The notes: a model not told the origin generated them from the sequence alone. DNA of 64,000 bases from Paenibacillus harenae DSM 16969 (GCF_000422465.1 NZ_KE383843.1:1-64000), one strand, 5' to 3'; counted from the first letter of the stretch, positions 7,884 through 17,278 are shown. Numbers and translations: made by a program.

Positions 7884-9659
7884 ATGCTTAAGATGCCCGG
7901 ACATCCCGTCAATCACGGTCGCATAGCGGCACGATCCCTCCGGCGAACCCTTGTCATCTACCTGATGCTCGGCTGCCTGCTTCCGCTCGTTCTGGTCGGT
8001 GTCCTTACCTACTCATCCATATACTCGATTCTCTCAAACAAGATTAAAAGTGGAGTCAGCGCCACCCTGATGCAGGAGGCCGCCAACCTCGAAAACGCTG
8101 TCATCAACCTGGATTTAGCAACCAAGCAGTTTGCGCTGGACGGTCAGATCGTGAACAAGGTGTCGGACTATCTGTCATTGCGGGACAGCCAGGTTTTTAA
8201 CAAAACCCAGATTATGGACTCCATTAAGGAGAGGATGAATCTGGCCGCCTTCACCAACCCTTATCTGGGCTTGACCGCCTTCCTGGAGCTTGGGGAGTCC
8301 GGGAACGCCGAGTCGGTTCTCTTCGCCAATCCGGACATCGGCAAGACCTTCAGCAGCAGTACCCTGCCGGAATTCATCCATTACAACGGGGCGGATTATT
8401 TCGGCCCCCATCCGACCCAATACGGCAGCAGGGGCAGCTTGGTCCTATCGGCAATGCGCGCCGTCAGCGTTTCAGGCAAACGTCCCTTATTCCTCTATAT
8501 GGAGACCCATTACAGTCTTATAGATAATATTTTGAACAAGCAATCTTATGGCATGAAAGTATCGCATGTCCTTGTCAACGTGAACAATAAGACAGCCTAT
8601 GTTGAGGACCCGGAGCTGCCTCAGAATATAAGAGATGCCATCAGTCAAAATAAGATCGGTGACTACCGGTTCCTCTCGTCCCGCCATTTGTTCCGCTACG
8701 CCAGCAGCCAAGGCTGGCAGCTCATTGGAGTTGTCCATAATTCCACCTTTAACAGCGAGATTGTGGCTTGGTTTAGGACCATGATCCTTGTGGCACTGTC
8801 CACCCTGATCTTCGCTGTGCTGCTGGCCTGGCTCATCTGGAGACACATCTACCGGCCTCTGCATAAGGTCAATGTGGAGATCGTCCGCATGGTCGAGAAC
8901 CGCTCCAGTCAGGTCTCGTACACGAATGTCCAGGAGTTCAACTTCGTCCTGGAGAACTTCCAGGAGATGAAGGATCAGATCAACCGAATGATTCACACGG
9001 TGGAAACCAACGAGAAGGAGAAGGGCCGGTTCGAGGTGGAAAAGCTGCTCAGCCAGATCAACCCCCATTTCCTTCACAATACCTTGAATACGGTCCAATG
9101 GCTGGCCCGGATGAATGGCCAGCAGGACATCGACAAGCTGGTCACTCTCTTGATCAAGGTCCTGCACTACAACCTGGGGAAAAAAAGCCTGATCGTTACC
9201 GTGGCCGACGAGATCGACGCGTTGCGCAACTATATGGACCTGCAGCGCATACGGTATGATTATGAATTCCATTACTCGCTGGATTCGGATGACGAAGCCC
9301 TTCATGTGGCGGTTCCCCGGTTCCTTCTGCAGCCGTTGGTCGAGAACGCCATCTACCATGGGACCGGTGATCACGGCGGAAAGGTCGCCGTCACGATCCG
9401 GATCAAAGACGATAGTTGGGTGATGCTCCGGGTGGAAGACAACGGAACGGGGATGGATCAGGAGACGGCGGAACGGCTCCTTACGGATGATGAAGCAGGC
9501 AGGAAGCGGGGGTTGGGCATCGGGCTGTCCTATGTGCATCGGATGCTGAAGCGGTATTATGGAGTTCATATGAAGCTAAGCATAGAGAGCGAACAGAATG
9601 TCGGAACGATCATTACCATTGTGATACCCATGAGAAGGATGGAGGAGTTCGATGATTAA
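7884..9659 (+). CDS. YesM-type sensor histidine kinase
   Basis: The 591-residue membrane kinase has a first transmembrane helix (about 25-48), a large extracytoplasmic sensor (48-290, probably Cache-like), a second helix (297-320), a HAMP-like linker, a His_kinase domain with QINPHFLHNT (phospho-acceptor His near 395) and a HATPase domain with LVENAIYHG, VEDNGTGMD and GLGIGLSY. It should sense an extracellular glycan signal and phosphorylate the regulator encoded directly after it. Their reading frames overlap by eight bases, so they are translationally coupled. The start at 7884 has only a weak GTGAG close by; the next in-frame ATG (7893) is an alternative. Confidence 0.93.
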   Translation: MLKMPGHPVNHGRIAARSLRRTLVIYLMLGCLLPLVLVGVLTYSSIYSILSNKIKSGVSATLMQEAANLENAVINLDLATKQFALDGQIVNKVSDYLSLRDSQVFNKTQIMDSIKERMNLAAFTNPYLGLTAFLELGESGNAESVLFANPDIGKTFSSSTLPEFIHYNGADYFGPHPTQYGSRGSLVLSAMRAVSVSGKRPLFLYMETHYSLIDNILNKQSYGMKVSHVLVNVNNKTAYVEDPELPQNIRDAISQNKIGDYRFLSSRHLFRYASSQGWQLIGVVHNSTFNSEIVAWFRTMILVALSTLIFAVLLAWLIWRHIYRPLHKVNVEIVRMVENRSSQVSYTNVQEFNFVLENFQEMKDQINRMIHTVETNEKEKGRFEVEKLLSQINPHFLHNTLNTVQWLARMNGQQDIDKLVTLLIKVLHYNLGKKSLIVTVADEIDALRNYMDLQRIRYDYEFHYSLDSDDEALHVAVPRFLLQPLVENAIYHGTGDHGGKVAVTIRIKDDSWVMLRVEDNGTGMDQETAERLLTDDEAGRKRGLGIGLSYVHRMLKRYYGVHMKLSIESEQNVGTIITIVIPMRRMEEFDD

Positions 9660-11064
9660 AGCCGTTATAGTGGATGACGAGAAGCTGGTCCGCAAAGGGT
9701 TAATCTCCATGATCAACTGGTCGGCCTTAGGCATTGCCATCGTTGGGGAAGCGGCAGACGGACCCTCCGCATTGAAGCTAATCCGGTCCACGCCGGTCGA
9801 CCTGATGTTCACGGATATCACCATGCCCGGAATGTCCGGCCTTGAGTTGATCCAGCAGACCCGGCTGCAATTCCCCCATGTTCGCACAGTCGTACTGACC
9901 TGTCATCATGAATTCGATTATATTCAAGAAGCTCTGCGGCTCGGTGTGATCGATTACATCGTGAAGACGCTATTGGAAATGGAAAATGCGGACGACACCA
10001 TCGCCCGGATCATCGAACGGTACCGCTGGGAGGAAGCCATGCGGGCGAGCTCTTCGAACGGTTCCGCCGAAAGGCTCATGCCGGCCTCATCCGCCCTCGT
10101 CTTCCGTCCCCTGCTGCCGGAATCAGAGAAGAGCGAGTTGTTCGCTCTGTCTCCCGTACGGAACAATCCGTTCATCGAGTGGGAGGAGGGTGGCATGGTG
10201 CCGCTGGTCCATCCCATACCATCGGACGGATTGGTTAGGGAGCTGACCCGTGCGATAAGAGAACGGTGGGAGATTACGCTGATTACGGATCTCCAGGATG
10301 TTCCTCTGGAAGAGTTCAAGGAGACGGTGCGGATGCATCTGGAGAACGCCCTGTTCTATCACAGCCGATCCGGAACGTTGGCCCAATTGACCTACGGGAA
10401 GTTGATCCACTCTTCCCCCTCCCGTTCCGGGAATGACTCGGCTCCGGGGGAGGAGTGGCTGAACCGGCATCAGGACCTGCGGTGGGCATTCGGCACGGAG
10501 GATTGGAACCGCCTGATCGGCGAGGTGGAGGAACGCCGTCCCGGTTCGGACCGGCTGCTGGCGTTCGGCGAAGCCCTGTGCAGAGATTGGAAAGGCAGCT
10601 TATTCAGCCAGACGGAAGCGGAGCATCTGCTCGAAGACTCCCGCTCGTGCCGGAATTGGCCTGATTGGACGGTCTGGCTTAGACGGATCGCGGATCTTGC
10701 GAAGCGGCGGATGCTGGATCTGGGCCTGTCCAAAGAAGTCATCCTGTGCCTGATCCGGGCCATGATCTATATGAGACTCCATGCATACGACAAGATGAAC
10801 CAGGCCGATGTAGCAGATCATGTGAACATGAGCCGCAGCTACTTCAGCCAATGCTTCTCCCGTTTCGCCGGACAGCCTTTCAAAGACGTGCTGCGCATGA
10901 TGCGGATGGAACGAGCCAAGGCTTATCTGTTGGAGAGCGATACCCCGGTCTATGAGATCGCCATGTCCGTCGGCTTCGAGGATGACAAGTACTTCAGCAA
11001 GCTGTTCCGGGATCTGTTCGGCAAGTATCCCACAGAGTTTCGGATGAACGGGAAACCGTTCTGA
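9652..11064 (+). CDS. YesN-type response regulator (REC + AraC helix-turn-helix)
   Basis: The product has 470 residues. The receiver domain (1-120) shows the VDDEK acidic pocket, the phospho-acceptor Asp in LMFTDITMPGMSG (about 56) and a TC/K switch region. A poorly conserved middle (130-360) precedes a C-terminal AraC domain (about 370-470) with ADVADHVNMSRSYFSQCFSRF and IAMSVGFEDDKYFSKLFR. A GGAGGAG precedes the ATG, which lies inside the kinase gene. It probably controls the downstream lipoprotein or other glycan genes. Confidence 0.93.
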   Translation: MIKAVIVDDEKLVRKGLISMINWSALGIAIVGEAADGPSALKLIRSTPVDLMFTDITMPGMSGLELIQQTRLQFPHVRTVVLTCHHEFDYIQEALRLGVIDYIVKTLLEMENADDTIARIIERYRWEEAMRASSSNGSAERLMPASSALVFRPLLPESEKSELFALSPVRNNPFIEWEEGGMVPLVHPIPSDGLVRELTRAIRERWEITLITDLQDVPLEEFKETVRMHLENALFYHSRSGTLAQLTYGKLIHSSPSRSGNDSAPGEEWLNRHQDLRWAFGTEDWNRLIGEVEERRPGSDRLLAFGEALCRDWKGSLFSQTEAEHLLEDSRSCRNWPDWTVWLRRIADLAKRRMLDLGLSKEVILCLIRAMIYMRLHAYDKMNQADVADHVNMSRSYFSQCFSRFAGQPFKDVLRMMRMERAKAYLLESDTPVYEIAMSVGFEDDKYFSKLFRDLFGKYPTEFRMNGKPF

Positions 11065-11089
11065 ATAAGTTGTCGGGAGGAGAGTTCAA

Positions 11090-12724
11090 GTGAAAAGGCG
11101 TTGGTTTATTCTTACTTGCTTGCTAGCCCTGTTCATAAACGCATGTTCAGACCACGCCGGGACTTCTCGGGATTCCTCCATCGACGCTGCTGTGGGGGAG
11201 CTTGCCTTCAGTAGAATGGTTGAACCGGTCACCATGCGGGTTGGCATGCCGATCCCGGCCACCCTCGATAACCCGGTTGTCCGGTATATCGAAGAGCTGT
11301 CTAACGTCAAGGTCGTTCCCTCTTGGGAAGCGGAGGGGGCGGATTCCTATAATCAAATGGTCGAGCTGGCCATTGCCAGCAAGGATCTGCCGGACGCCAT
11401 GATCGTGAACCGGAGCCAGCTTCGCAAGTTGACGGAGATGGACATGATCCAGGACCTAGGCGCCATCTATGAAACCTACGCTTCCAAGCTGGTTAAGGAC
11501 ATCTATGCTTCGGCGAACAATACCGCCCTGCAGGCTGCCAGCATCGGCGGCAAGCTCTATGCGCTGCCCAATGCGACCTATGAATCCGATTCTCATTCCT
11601 TGCTCTGGGTACGCCAGGATTGGCTTGACAAGTTGCATCTTCCGACTCCAAGGACCTTGACCGATGTGGAGCAGATCGCCCAGGCTTTCATCAACATGGA
11701 CCCTGACGGAGACGGGAAAGACAATACGATAGGACTGTGCGGCTATCGGAATATCGTCTACGGCAAGCATCCTGCGGTGTGCGGCTTTGACTCCATCTTC
11801 CACGCGTTCGGGGCTTACCCGAAGAATTGGATCAAGGACTCCACAGGACGGATCCTCTATGGTTCCATCATGCCGGAGAACAAACAGGCACTTTCCAAGC
11901 TGGCGGATTGGTATAAGCGGGGGCTCATCGATAACCGATTCGCCCTCAACAAGAATACCCATGAACCGATCCATTCGAGCAAGACCGGACTGTTTTTCGG
12001 ACCATGGTGGGCGCCTTATTGGCCTTTGGGAAATTTCAACAGCATCGATCCGAGCGCGGATTGGAAGGCCTATCCGGTTCCCCTGAATGAGGATGGCAAA
12101 TTCGTAACCCACATCGCTCCTGTCATGAACAGCTATCTGGTCGTGCGCAAGGGATACCCGCATCCTGAAGCCGTCGTCAAGGTTCTGAACATCGAAACCC
12201 GGCTGAATCGGAAGCAGGATCCCAATAATGAAAAAGTAAAAAAGCTGGAGGACGAGCTCCTCCGTGGCGGGATTCAGTTGCGTAATTACTTCCCGATTGA
12301 TCACCTCTTGGACTTCACCGATGCCATCGAGAAGCGATACGTGGATGTCGAGAGTGTCCTCCAGGGAAAGAAGGATCCAGCTTCACTCGATGTAGAGTCA
12401 AGGCTCGTCTACGAAAGTATCGTTCAGGAGAAGGCTCACCCCAAGAGCAACGTCTACAACAGTATGACAGCCTTGGCCTTCCAAACCGGCGTGAAGGCAC
12501 TGGTCACTACCCCTATGGTTAAAGTCCGGGGCGTATTCTACGATACGTCAGATTCCATGCCCAACTACTGGGGTGAATTGGAGCGATTGGAAAACGATAC
12601 CTTCCTAAAGATTGTCATGGGCGAGCTTCCGGTGGAAGCCTTCGACGATTACGTCAAGACCTGGATGGATTCCGGCGGCGGCACGATCACCGACGAGGTG
12701 AAGTACGCTGTAACGGGGAAGTAA
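11090..12724 (+). CDS. Solute-binding lipoprotein (LplA/YtcQ-type) in a kinase-regulator operon
   Basis: The 544-residue family-1-type extracellular binding protein has a signal peptide and the lipobox INAC (Cys about 19), so it should be anchored outside the membrane. The fold features typical of oligosaccharide-binding lipoproteins are visible (KDLPDAMIVNRSQL, GKLYALPN, DPDGDGKDNTIGL). It starts 26 bp after the regulator stop, behind GGGAGGAG, so it is co-transcribed with the kinase and regulator. No permease genes accompany it in this transcript; the nearest importer is on the other strand and has its own binding protein. It may feed shared permeases or present ligand to the kinase sensor (inference). 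Confidence 0.9.
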   Translation: MKRRWFILTCLLALFINACSDHAGTSRDSSIDAAVGELAFSRMVEPVTMRVGMPIPATLDNPVVRYIEELSNVKVVPSWEAEGADSYNQMVELAIASKDLPDAMIVNRSQLRKLTEMDMIQDLGAIYETYASKLVKDIYASANNTALQAASIGGKLYALPNATYESDSHSLLWVRQDWLDKLHLPTPRTLTDVEQIAQAFINMDPDGDGKDNTIGLCGYRNIVYGKHPAVCGFDSIFHAFGAYPKNWIKDSTGRILYGSIMPENKQALSKLADWYKRGLIDNRFALNKNTHEPIHSSKTGLFFGPWWAPYWPLGNFNSIDPSADWKAYPVPLNEDGKFVTHIAPVMNSYLVVRKGYPHPEAVVKVLNIETRLNRKQDPNNEKVKKLEDELLRGGIQLRNYFPIDHLLDFTDAIEKRYVDVESVLQGKKDPASLDVESRLVYESIVQEKAHPKSNVYNSMTALAFQTGVKALVTTPMVKVRGVFYDTSDSMPNYWGELERLENDTFLKIVMGELPVEAFDDYVKTWMDSGGGTITDEVKYAVTGK

Positions 12725-12839
12725 GGAGAGGCTGCATAAAGTAAGCAGCTCAGTGTCAGATTCCCTCCTTAAGCACTCCAACCCGCTCCCTCTTGCCACA
12801 GCTTTTCGGGAATTGGACTTTTGATAAAATCAAAGCCTC

Positions 12840-12873
12840 AAAAAAAGAGGAGCAGGCATCAATCCTGCTTCTC
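12840..12873 (-). terminator. Rho-independent terminator behind the glycosidase remnant
   Basis: On the minus strand GAGAAGCAGG and CCTGCTCCTC pair with one mismatch around a 7-base loop, followed by seven T residues. It ends the transcript from operator copy D, leaving a transcribed unit of only about 140 bases. Confidence 0.75.
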
Positions 12874-13013
12874 CGTGAATTATTATCCCAACCTTTTCCT
12901 TTCATAGCGAACCAGCCTGCATCAATAATATAATACGTAATAGGCTTGCCCTTCAGTTGCTGAGCAAATCTGGCTAAGATTGTTTGATGCGATACCAAAG
13001 TCCTTCCATTCGG
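12874..13013 (-). pseudogene. Remnant of an alpha-galactosidase-like (GH27/GH36 clan) gene
   Basis: The open frame contains ARFAQQLKGKPITYYIIDAG then WFAMKGKGWDNN. This resembles the start of the catalytic barrel in alpha-galactosidase-type enzymes, where an IDAGWY-like segment follows a strand. About 45 recognisable residues survive between the -10 box of operator copy D and a terminator. Everything upstream (the N-terminal domain) and downstream (the catalytic Asp segments) is gone. The family call rests on this short segment only. It cannot be functional. Confidence 0.55.
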
Positions 13014-13078
13014 ATTATAAAACACGACATTAGATTGAACCTTGATCTTCAGGTCATCGATTAGCATGATTTAGCCAA
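13014..13078 (-). promoter_or_regulatory. Operator-promoter module, copy D (drives only a glycosidase stump)
   Basis: TATAAT (-10) is at 13014-13019 and the operator at 13039-13078 (plus text ACCTTGATCTTCAGGTCATC, then GATTAGCATGATTTAGCC). The spacing is 19 bp as in copies A, C and E. It lies just past the terminator of the importer operon and points at the remnant at 12874-13013. Confidence 0.75.
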
Positions 13079-13118
13079 TTGCATTCCAGGCGCTTTGTGT
13101 TTCTACACTGTTGAAGAT

Positions 13119-13156
13119 AAAAAAAATTCCGCGAGCTTATTTCGCCCACGGAATTT
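13119..13156 (-). terminator. Rho-independent terminator of the importer operon 13185-16961
   Basis: On the minus strand AAATTCCGTG pairs with CGCGGAATTT (one G-T-type mismatch) around a 15-base loop, followed by eight T residues, about 28 bases after the stop codon at 13185. Confidence 0.85.
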
Positions 13157-13184
13157 GATCTTCACGAAGCTCTTTCCTGGTTGA

Positions 13185-14939
13185 TTACTTTTTCAAAGCC
13201 GCACCGACCGTTTTTTCGTAATTCTCGGCTTGCCACTTAACTACTTCATCGTAGCCCAGGCCTTTGGCTTTCGATACCATTTCCTCATTCAACCTGGTAA
13301 ACTCATTATCGTCCTTCGCGTACATCATCTTCCAGGAATATTCCTTGATAACTTTGCCCACTTCGGATTTCTTCTGCTTAATGCTGGACGGTTCCTCCGT
13401 TCGAGCTTGCTCGCTAAAGTATGGAGGCTGCACGGCTACTTTGTTGTTTTTGACAACATAGTCTTTCACCGTCAGTTCACCCATAGCGTCCCGCCAGCTC
13501 TTCGTGACCGGATTCGGATTGTTCTCCAAATAAGAGGTCCACATCGTGTGATCGTACGGTTCCCCTGTTTCCGGATTGATCGTGGACAAATTAAGCGTAC
13601 TGTTGTTGATTTGGTTTCCTCCGTCCTTGAACAGCCCGCCGCCATATTCGTCAGGCATATTGACGGAGTTGGTGATCGCTTTGTAACCAAATTCGGTCAG
13701 AGTCGGCTTGCCGTCCTGGATATCCCACATCAAGCCCTTCGGACCTGTTCGACTCTCCTGAACGCCCTCCGGCGAGAACATCCAGTTCATGAATTGCATC
13801 ACGCGCTCCGGATATTTGGTCTTCGCGCCAATAGACCAATACCAATTACCGCCATAAGGATTGTATCCGACAGTAGACATTTGCTCTTCGGCGAATGGCA
13901 CGAACGCGAAGCCTTTGCCTTCGTTCACGTGCTCCTCGGTGTTGTAGCCATCGGTAACCCAAGGGAATTGCGCGAATAGAACTTGACCGTCACTATACTT
14001 GTTAGCCACGTCGGGAAACTTCTGCGTCAAAGAATCCGGATCGAGCAGCCCCATCTTATTCGCTTCAAAGAAAAATTTCAAGCCCCTCATGTAGGCGCTG
14101 TTTTCGTCGATCAAGCCTTGCCACTTCGCTTCATCGGCTTTCGTTAGGATTAAGTCGGCGATGTTAAATCCGTCCCCTACATTATAGCCGTATAATGCGG
14201 CAATGGATCCGACGTTCATTGAACCGGTGCCGTCCCAATCCGACCATAACGAAAACCCATACACAGGCTTGCCGGAGTCACTCTTCGGACTAAGCTCCTG
14301 CATTTGTTTCATAACGGAAAGGTAGTCTTCCACCGTCTTGATTTCCGGGCTTCCCAGTTGTTGATATAAGTCCCAACGAAGCCACGGGCCAAACGTCATA
14401 TTGGCGCCTTCGCTCGGGCCGCTGCCGCTTCCGACGTTATGGCCGACAGCGTAAACCGCCGTGCCGCCGCCATACTGCTTGCTGATGGCATCGAGCGACT
14501 GACCGGCATATTCCTTAATGTCCCGGCCGTATTTGTCAAGCAGGCCGTCCTTGTTCCAATCCAGCAGCAAGCCGGCTTTGGTAGCATCCACTATATTGAT
14601 TGCGACCGCGATGTCGCCCAAATCACCGGAGGCCATCATCGTAGATTCTCTTTGCCCGCCGGAAATAATGTTTAATTTGATGTTAAACTTATCCTTGATC
14701 AACTTCCCGAACCAACCCGGTTGCTCACCGGCATAGTTGGACAGGTTCGAGAACACATTCAGCGTGATCTCCGGTTGCTCCGAAGGATCGGGGCTTACTT
14801 CCGTCTCTGCGTTATTGCCTGCCTTGCTTCCCGAGTTGCTTCCCGAGTTGCTTCCCGCTGAACCGGAGCACGCGGATAAGAATACAAGCATGGCGATAAT
14901 CGCGACAGCAGCTGCTGTCCATTTATTTCTTTTTGTCAT
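13185..14939 (-). CDS. Solute-binding lipoprotein of an oligosaccharide ABC importer (LplA-type)
   Basis: The product is about 584 residues long if translation starts at the ATG at 14939 (MTKRNKWTAA), which lies 11 bases after AAGGAGG; an upstream in-frame codon at 14972 lacks a good site. It has a signal peptide with lipobox LSAC, then a Ser/Gly/Asn-rich linker encoded by short DNA repeats (about 14826-14850), then the binding protein fold. It should capture oligosaccharides at the cell surface for the two permeases encoded upstream. It is third in the operon 16961-13185, which is read from operator copy E, and is followed by a strong terminator. Confidence 0.92.
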   Translation of the reverse strand: MTKRNKWTAAAVAIIAMLVFLSACSGSAGSNSGSNSGSKAGNNAETEVSPDPSEQPEITLNVFSNLSNYAGEQPGWFGKLIKDKFNIKLNIISGGQRESTMMASGDLGDIAVAINIVDATKAGLLLDWNKDGLLDKYGRDIKEYAGQSLDAISKQYGGGTAVYAVGHNVGSGSGPSEGANMTFGPWLRWDLYQQLGSPEIKTVEDYLSVMKQMQELSPKSDSGKPVYGFSLWSDWDGTGSMNVGSIAALYGYNVGDGFNIADLILTKADEAKWQGLIDENSAYMRGLKFFFEANKMGLLDPDSLTQKFPDVANKYSDGQVLFAQFPWVTDGYNTEEHVNEGKGFAFVPFAEEQMSTVGYNPYGGNWYWSIGAKTKYPERVMQFMNWMFSPEGVQESRTGPKGLMWDIQDGKPTLTEFGYKAITNSVNMPDEYGGGLFKDGGNQINNSTLNLSTINPETGEPYDHTMWTSYLENNPNPVTKSWRDAMGELTVKDYVVKNNKVAVQPPYFSEQARTEEPSSIKQKKSEVGKVIKEYSWKMMYAKDDNEFTRLNEEMVSKAKGLGYDEVVKWQAENYEKTVGAALKK

Positions 14940-15068
14940 GTCTTTGTCAACCTCCTTGTCATGTACCTGCAAAAACCTTCTCTTTCATTGCTGAGAATGC
15001 TGACTCCCATTTGGTGAATTTTCATGCTTACAACGACCCGCCCTCACCTCCTTCCCGGTACTCCCCAT

Positions 15069-15950
15069 TTACCCCTTTACAGCGCCGATCATGATTCCTT
15101 TGACAAAGTATCGTTGGAAGAACGGATAGACGAGCAATATCGGAATGACGACAACCATTGATACCGTCGTCCGAATCGAAGTAGCCGTCTGTATATTGGC
15201 CAAATTTTCGCTAGCCCCGGACTGCATCAGAGTTGCCAACGATGTAGCTCCGTTAAAATAGCGATACAGAATAAATTGCAGCGTAAACAGGTTCGAATCC
15301 GTGACCAGAAACAACGTGTCCTGGAACGAGTTCCACTGTCCGATGGCCGTGAAGATGGCGATCGTGGCCAGAATCGGCGTGATCAAAGGCATGACGATCT
15401 TCCAGAAGATCGTCAAATTGCCTGCTCCCTCGAGTTGCGCCGATTCCTGCAGGGAAATCGGCGTCGACTCGACAAACGTTTTGACAAGGATGATGAAGAA
15501 CGGCGAGACGATCCCAGGCACAACATAGGCCAGGAAATTGTTGATGAGGCCAAGCTTAAGCATGACCAGGAACCAGGGAATCAAACCGGCATTAAAGTAC
15601 ATTGTGGTGATGAGGAATCGGTACCAGAACTTGCGCCCCCACATTGTAGGTTTCGAAAACAAGTAACCAAGAAAACCCGAAGCGGCCACGGTCAGCACCG
15701 TGCCGATCACAGTGCGTCCAAAGGATACAAGCGTGGCTTGGCTCAGCCCTGGAATCTTGAACACTTGTATATAGTTGCTGAAATGAATCTCTTGGGGGTA
15801 GAACATAACAAGTCCTCTGCTGCTCAAGTCGTTACTGCTGATTGTATTGATGAACAAATAATAAAACGGAAAGAAACAAGCCAAAGTAAATAAGGCAAAC
15901 AGCGTATAGTTAACTACGTCAAAAATTGTAATCCTGTTATTTTTCCCCAT
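15069..15950 (-). CDS. ABC sugar permease, YtcP-type (MalG-like)
   Basis: The 293-residue inner-membrane subunit has about six transmembrane helices. The EAA loop that docks to the ATPase is visible as ESAQLEGAGNLTIFWKIVMP. The protein ends in FFQRYFVKGIMIGAVKG, the characteristic YtcP C-terminus. It pairs with the LplB-type permease 24 bp upstream and the binding lipoprotein downstream. No ATPase gene is present in the operon. Confidence 0.93.
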   Translation of the reverse strand: MGKNNRITIFDVVNYTLFALFTLACFFPFYYLFINTISSNDLSSRGLVMFYPQEIHFSNYIQVFKIPGLSQATLVSFGRTVIGTVLTVAASGFLGYLFSKPTMWGRKFWYRFLITTMYFNAGLIPWFLVMLKLGLINNFLAYVVPGIVSPFFIILVKTFVESTPISLQESAQLEGAGNLTIFWKIVMPLITPILATIAIFTAIGQWNSFQDTLFLVTDSNLFTLQFILYRYFNGATSLATLMQSGASENLANIQTATSIRTTVSMVVVIPILLVYPFFQRYFVKGIMIGAVKG

Positions 15951-15974
15951 GTTGTTTCTCCTTCCTCGGATGAC

Positions 15975-16961
15975 TCAGATGACGCCTTCGCCGCGAACCA
16001 GCTTAGACAGGCTGTTGGCTGCAAACAGCAAGACCAAGCTGACAATCGATTTCAGAATACTGATCGCTGTCGCGAACCCGAAGTTGTTGTTTACCACCCC
16101 GACGTTGTATACGTAAAGATCAAGCACCTCGATATGACTCATGTTCATCGCGTTCGAGAACACAAAATATTGCTCAAATCCATTATTGATAAAACCCGCG
16201 ATCCCGAGTATGAGCAGCACGAAGAATGTCGGCATAATCCCGGGAACCGTCACGTGCCACATCAGCCGGAACCGGCTTGCTCCGTCCACTCTCGCCGCCT
16301 CATACAATTCCGGATCGATGCCCGTAATCGCGGCAATGTACAAGATCGCTCCCCAGCCGAGTCCTTTCCATACCCCCCACAAAGTCATAGACAGCCAGGT
16401 GTGGTTGTCCGATCCAAGAATATTCAGCGGCTGTTCGATCAAGCCCATGCTCATGAGCAAGTTGTTCAGTAAGCCATTGTCGACAGAAAACAACATGAAG
16501 GCGAAGGAGTACACCAGCACCCAACTGATAAAGTTCGGCAGAGTAGTCAGCGTCTGTACGATTCTCTTAAATGAATTGTTCTTTATTTCCATCAAGAATA
16601 TCGCGAATATAACCGGAAGAACCGAAGTCAGAATGCCAAGCGCGCTGATCGCGAACGTGTTTCGCAAGACTCTGAGAACTTCCTCCATCTGGTACGGATT
16701 CGACACCAACGATGTAAACCATTGCAGGCCAACAAACTCGGTTTGGGACAATGGAATGCCGGGTCTGTAGTCGTAGAAGGCATAGATCCAGCCGTAAAGC
16801 GGCAAATAAGAGAATATAAAGACGAGCACCAGAAAAGGAAAAGCCATGAAGAATAATTTATGCTTCTCTTTAAACGGATACCGCTTCATCGCAACTGACG
16901 TATAAGCTTGATCATTCAGTTTCGCTTCCATCTTGCTCCCCCCACCCGGTTGATTTGACAT
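15975..16961 (-). CDS. ABC sugar permease, LplB-type (MalF-like)
   Basis: The 328-residue product (318 if translation begins at 16931) has six predicted transmembrane helices and an EAA loop reading ELYEAARVDGASRFRLMWHV. It is first in the operon with the YtcP-type permease and the binding lipoprotein. Two starts are possible: ATG at 16961, 10 bases after GGGAG, or ATG at 16931, four bases after GGGGGGAG. Expression should come from operator copy E at 17279-17343, leaving an untranslated leader of about 310 bases. Confidence 0.92.
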   Translation of the reverse strand: MSNQPGGGSKMEAKLNDQAYTSVAMKRYPFKEKHKLFFMAFPFLVLVFIFSYLPLYGWIYAFYDYRPGIPLSQTEFVGLQWFTSLVSNPYQMEEVLRVLRNTFAISALGILTSVLPVIFAIFLMEIKNNSFKRIVQTLTTLPNFISWVLVYSFAFMLFSVDNGLLNNLLMSMGLIEQPLNILGSDNHTWLSMTLWGVWKGLGWGAILYIAAITGIDPELYEAARVDGASRFRLMWHVTVPGIMPTFFVLLILGIAGFINNGFEQYFVFSNAMNMSHIEVLDLYVYNVGVVNNNFGFATAISILKSIVSLVLLFAANSLSKLVRGEGVI

Positions 16962-17278
16962 CTCAACAACAACTCCCTCTATATTTTTTTTGTGTCCTCA
17001 TCGAATGACAAAGAAGGATCGCTGTCTGGCTGCGCGACACGGATCGGTTCAGGAGCCGCCGGGCTGCTTGGCTGCGAACGAAACAGCCGCCTCCAGCGCA
17101 TACATTCGTTGTCACGTTATAGGGTATCAATGAAAGTAGCGTCTCCGAACGTGTAACCGCTTACTTTTTACAAAGCCGAATATATTGTCTTGTAGTCGGC
17201 CTTCATGCTAACCCCCATTTTCGCTATGCTGACAATTCTACTCACACTCCCGATTTCTTGAATTTCTCTTCAATACGG
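16962..17278 (-). other. Long 5' leader of the importer operon
   Basis: About 310 bases separate the -10 box of copy E from the first gene. On the minus strand there is a possible 12-codon leader peptide (ATG near 17204, preceded by GGGGG, product MKADYKTIYSAL). Its coding sequence overlaps a stem formed by AAGGCCGA and TCGGCTTT. I recognise no known riboswitch. A role in attenuation is a guess. Confidence 0.3.

Noticed and set aside
8487-9569. 360-codon minus-strand frame inside the kinase gene at 7884-9659
   Set aside because: The sense strand encodes a complete histidine kinase with all motifs; the antisense frame is a by-product.
12756-13067. 103-codon minus-strand frame as an intact small gene
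   Set aside because: Its apparent start lies inside operator copy D, upstream of the -10 box, and the frame runs through a terminator; only the middle resembles a known protein.
14820-14860. Short tandem DNA repeat as a possible CRISPR or regulatory repeat
   Set aside because: It encodes the Ser/Gly/Asn linker after the lipobox of the solute-binding protein; repeats are in frame and without spacers.
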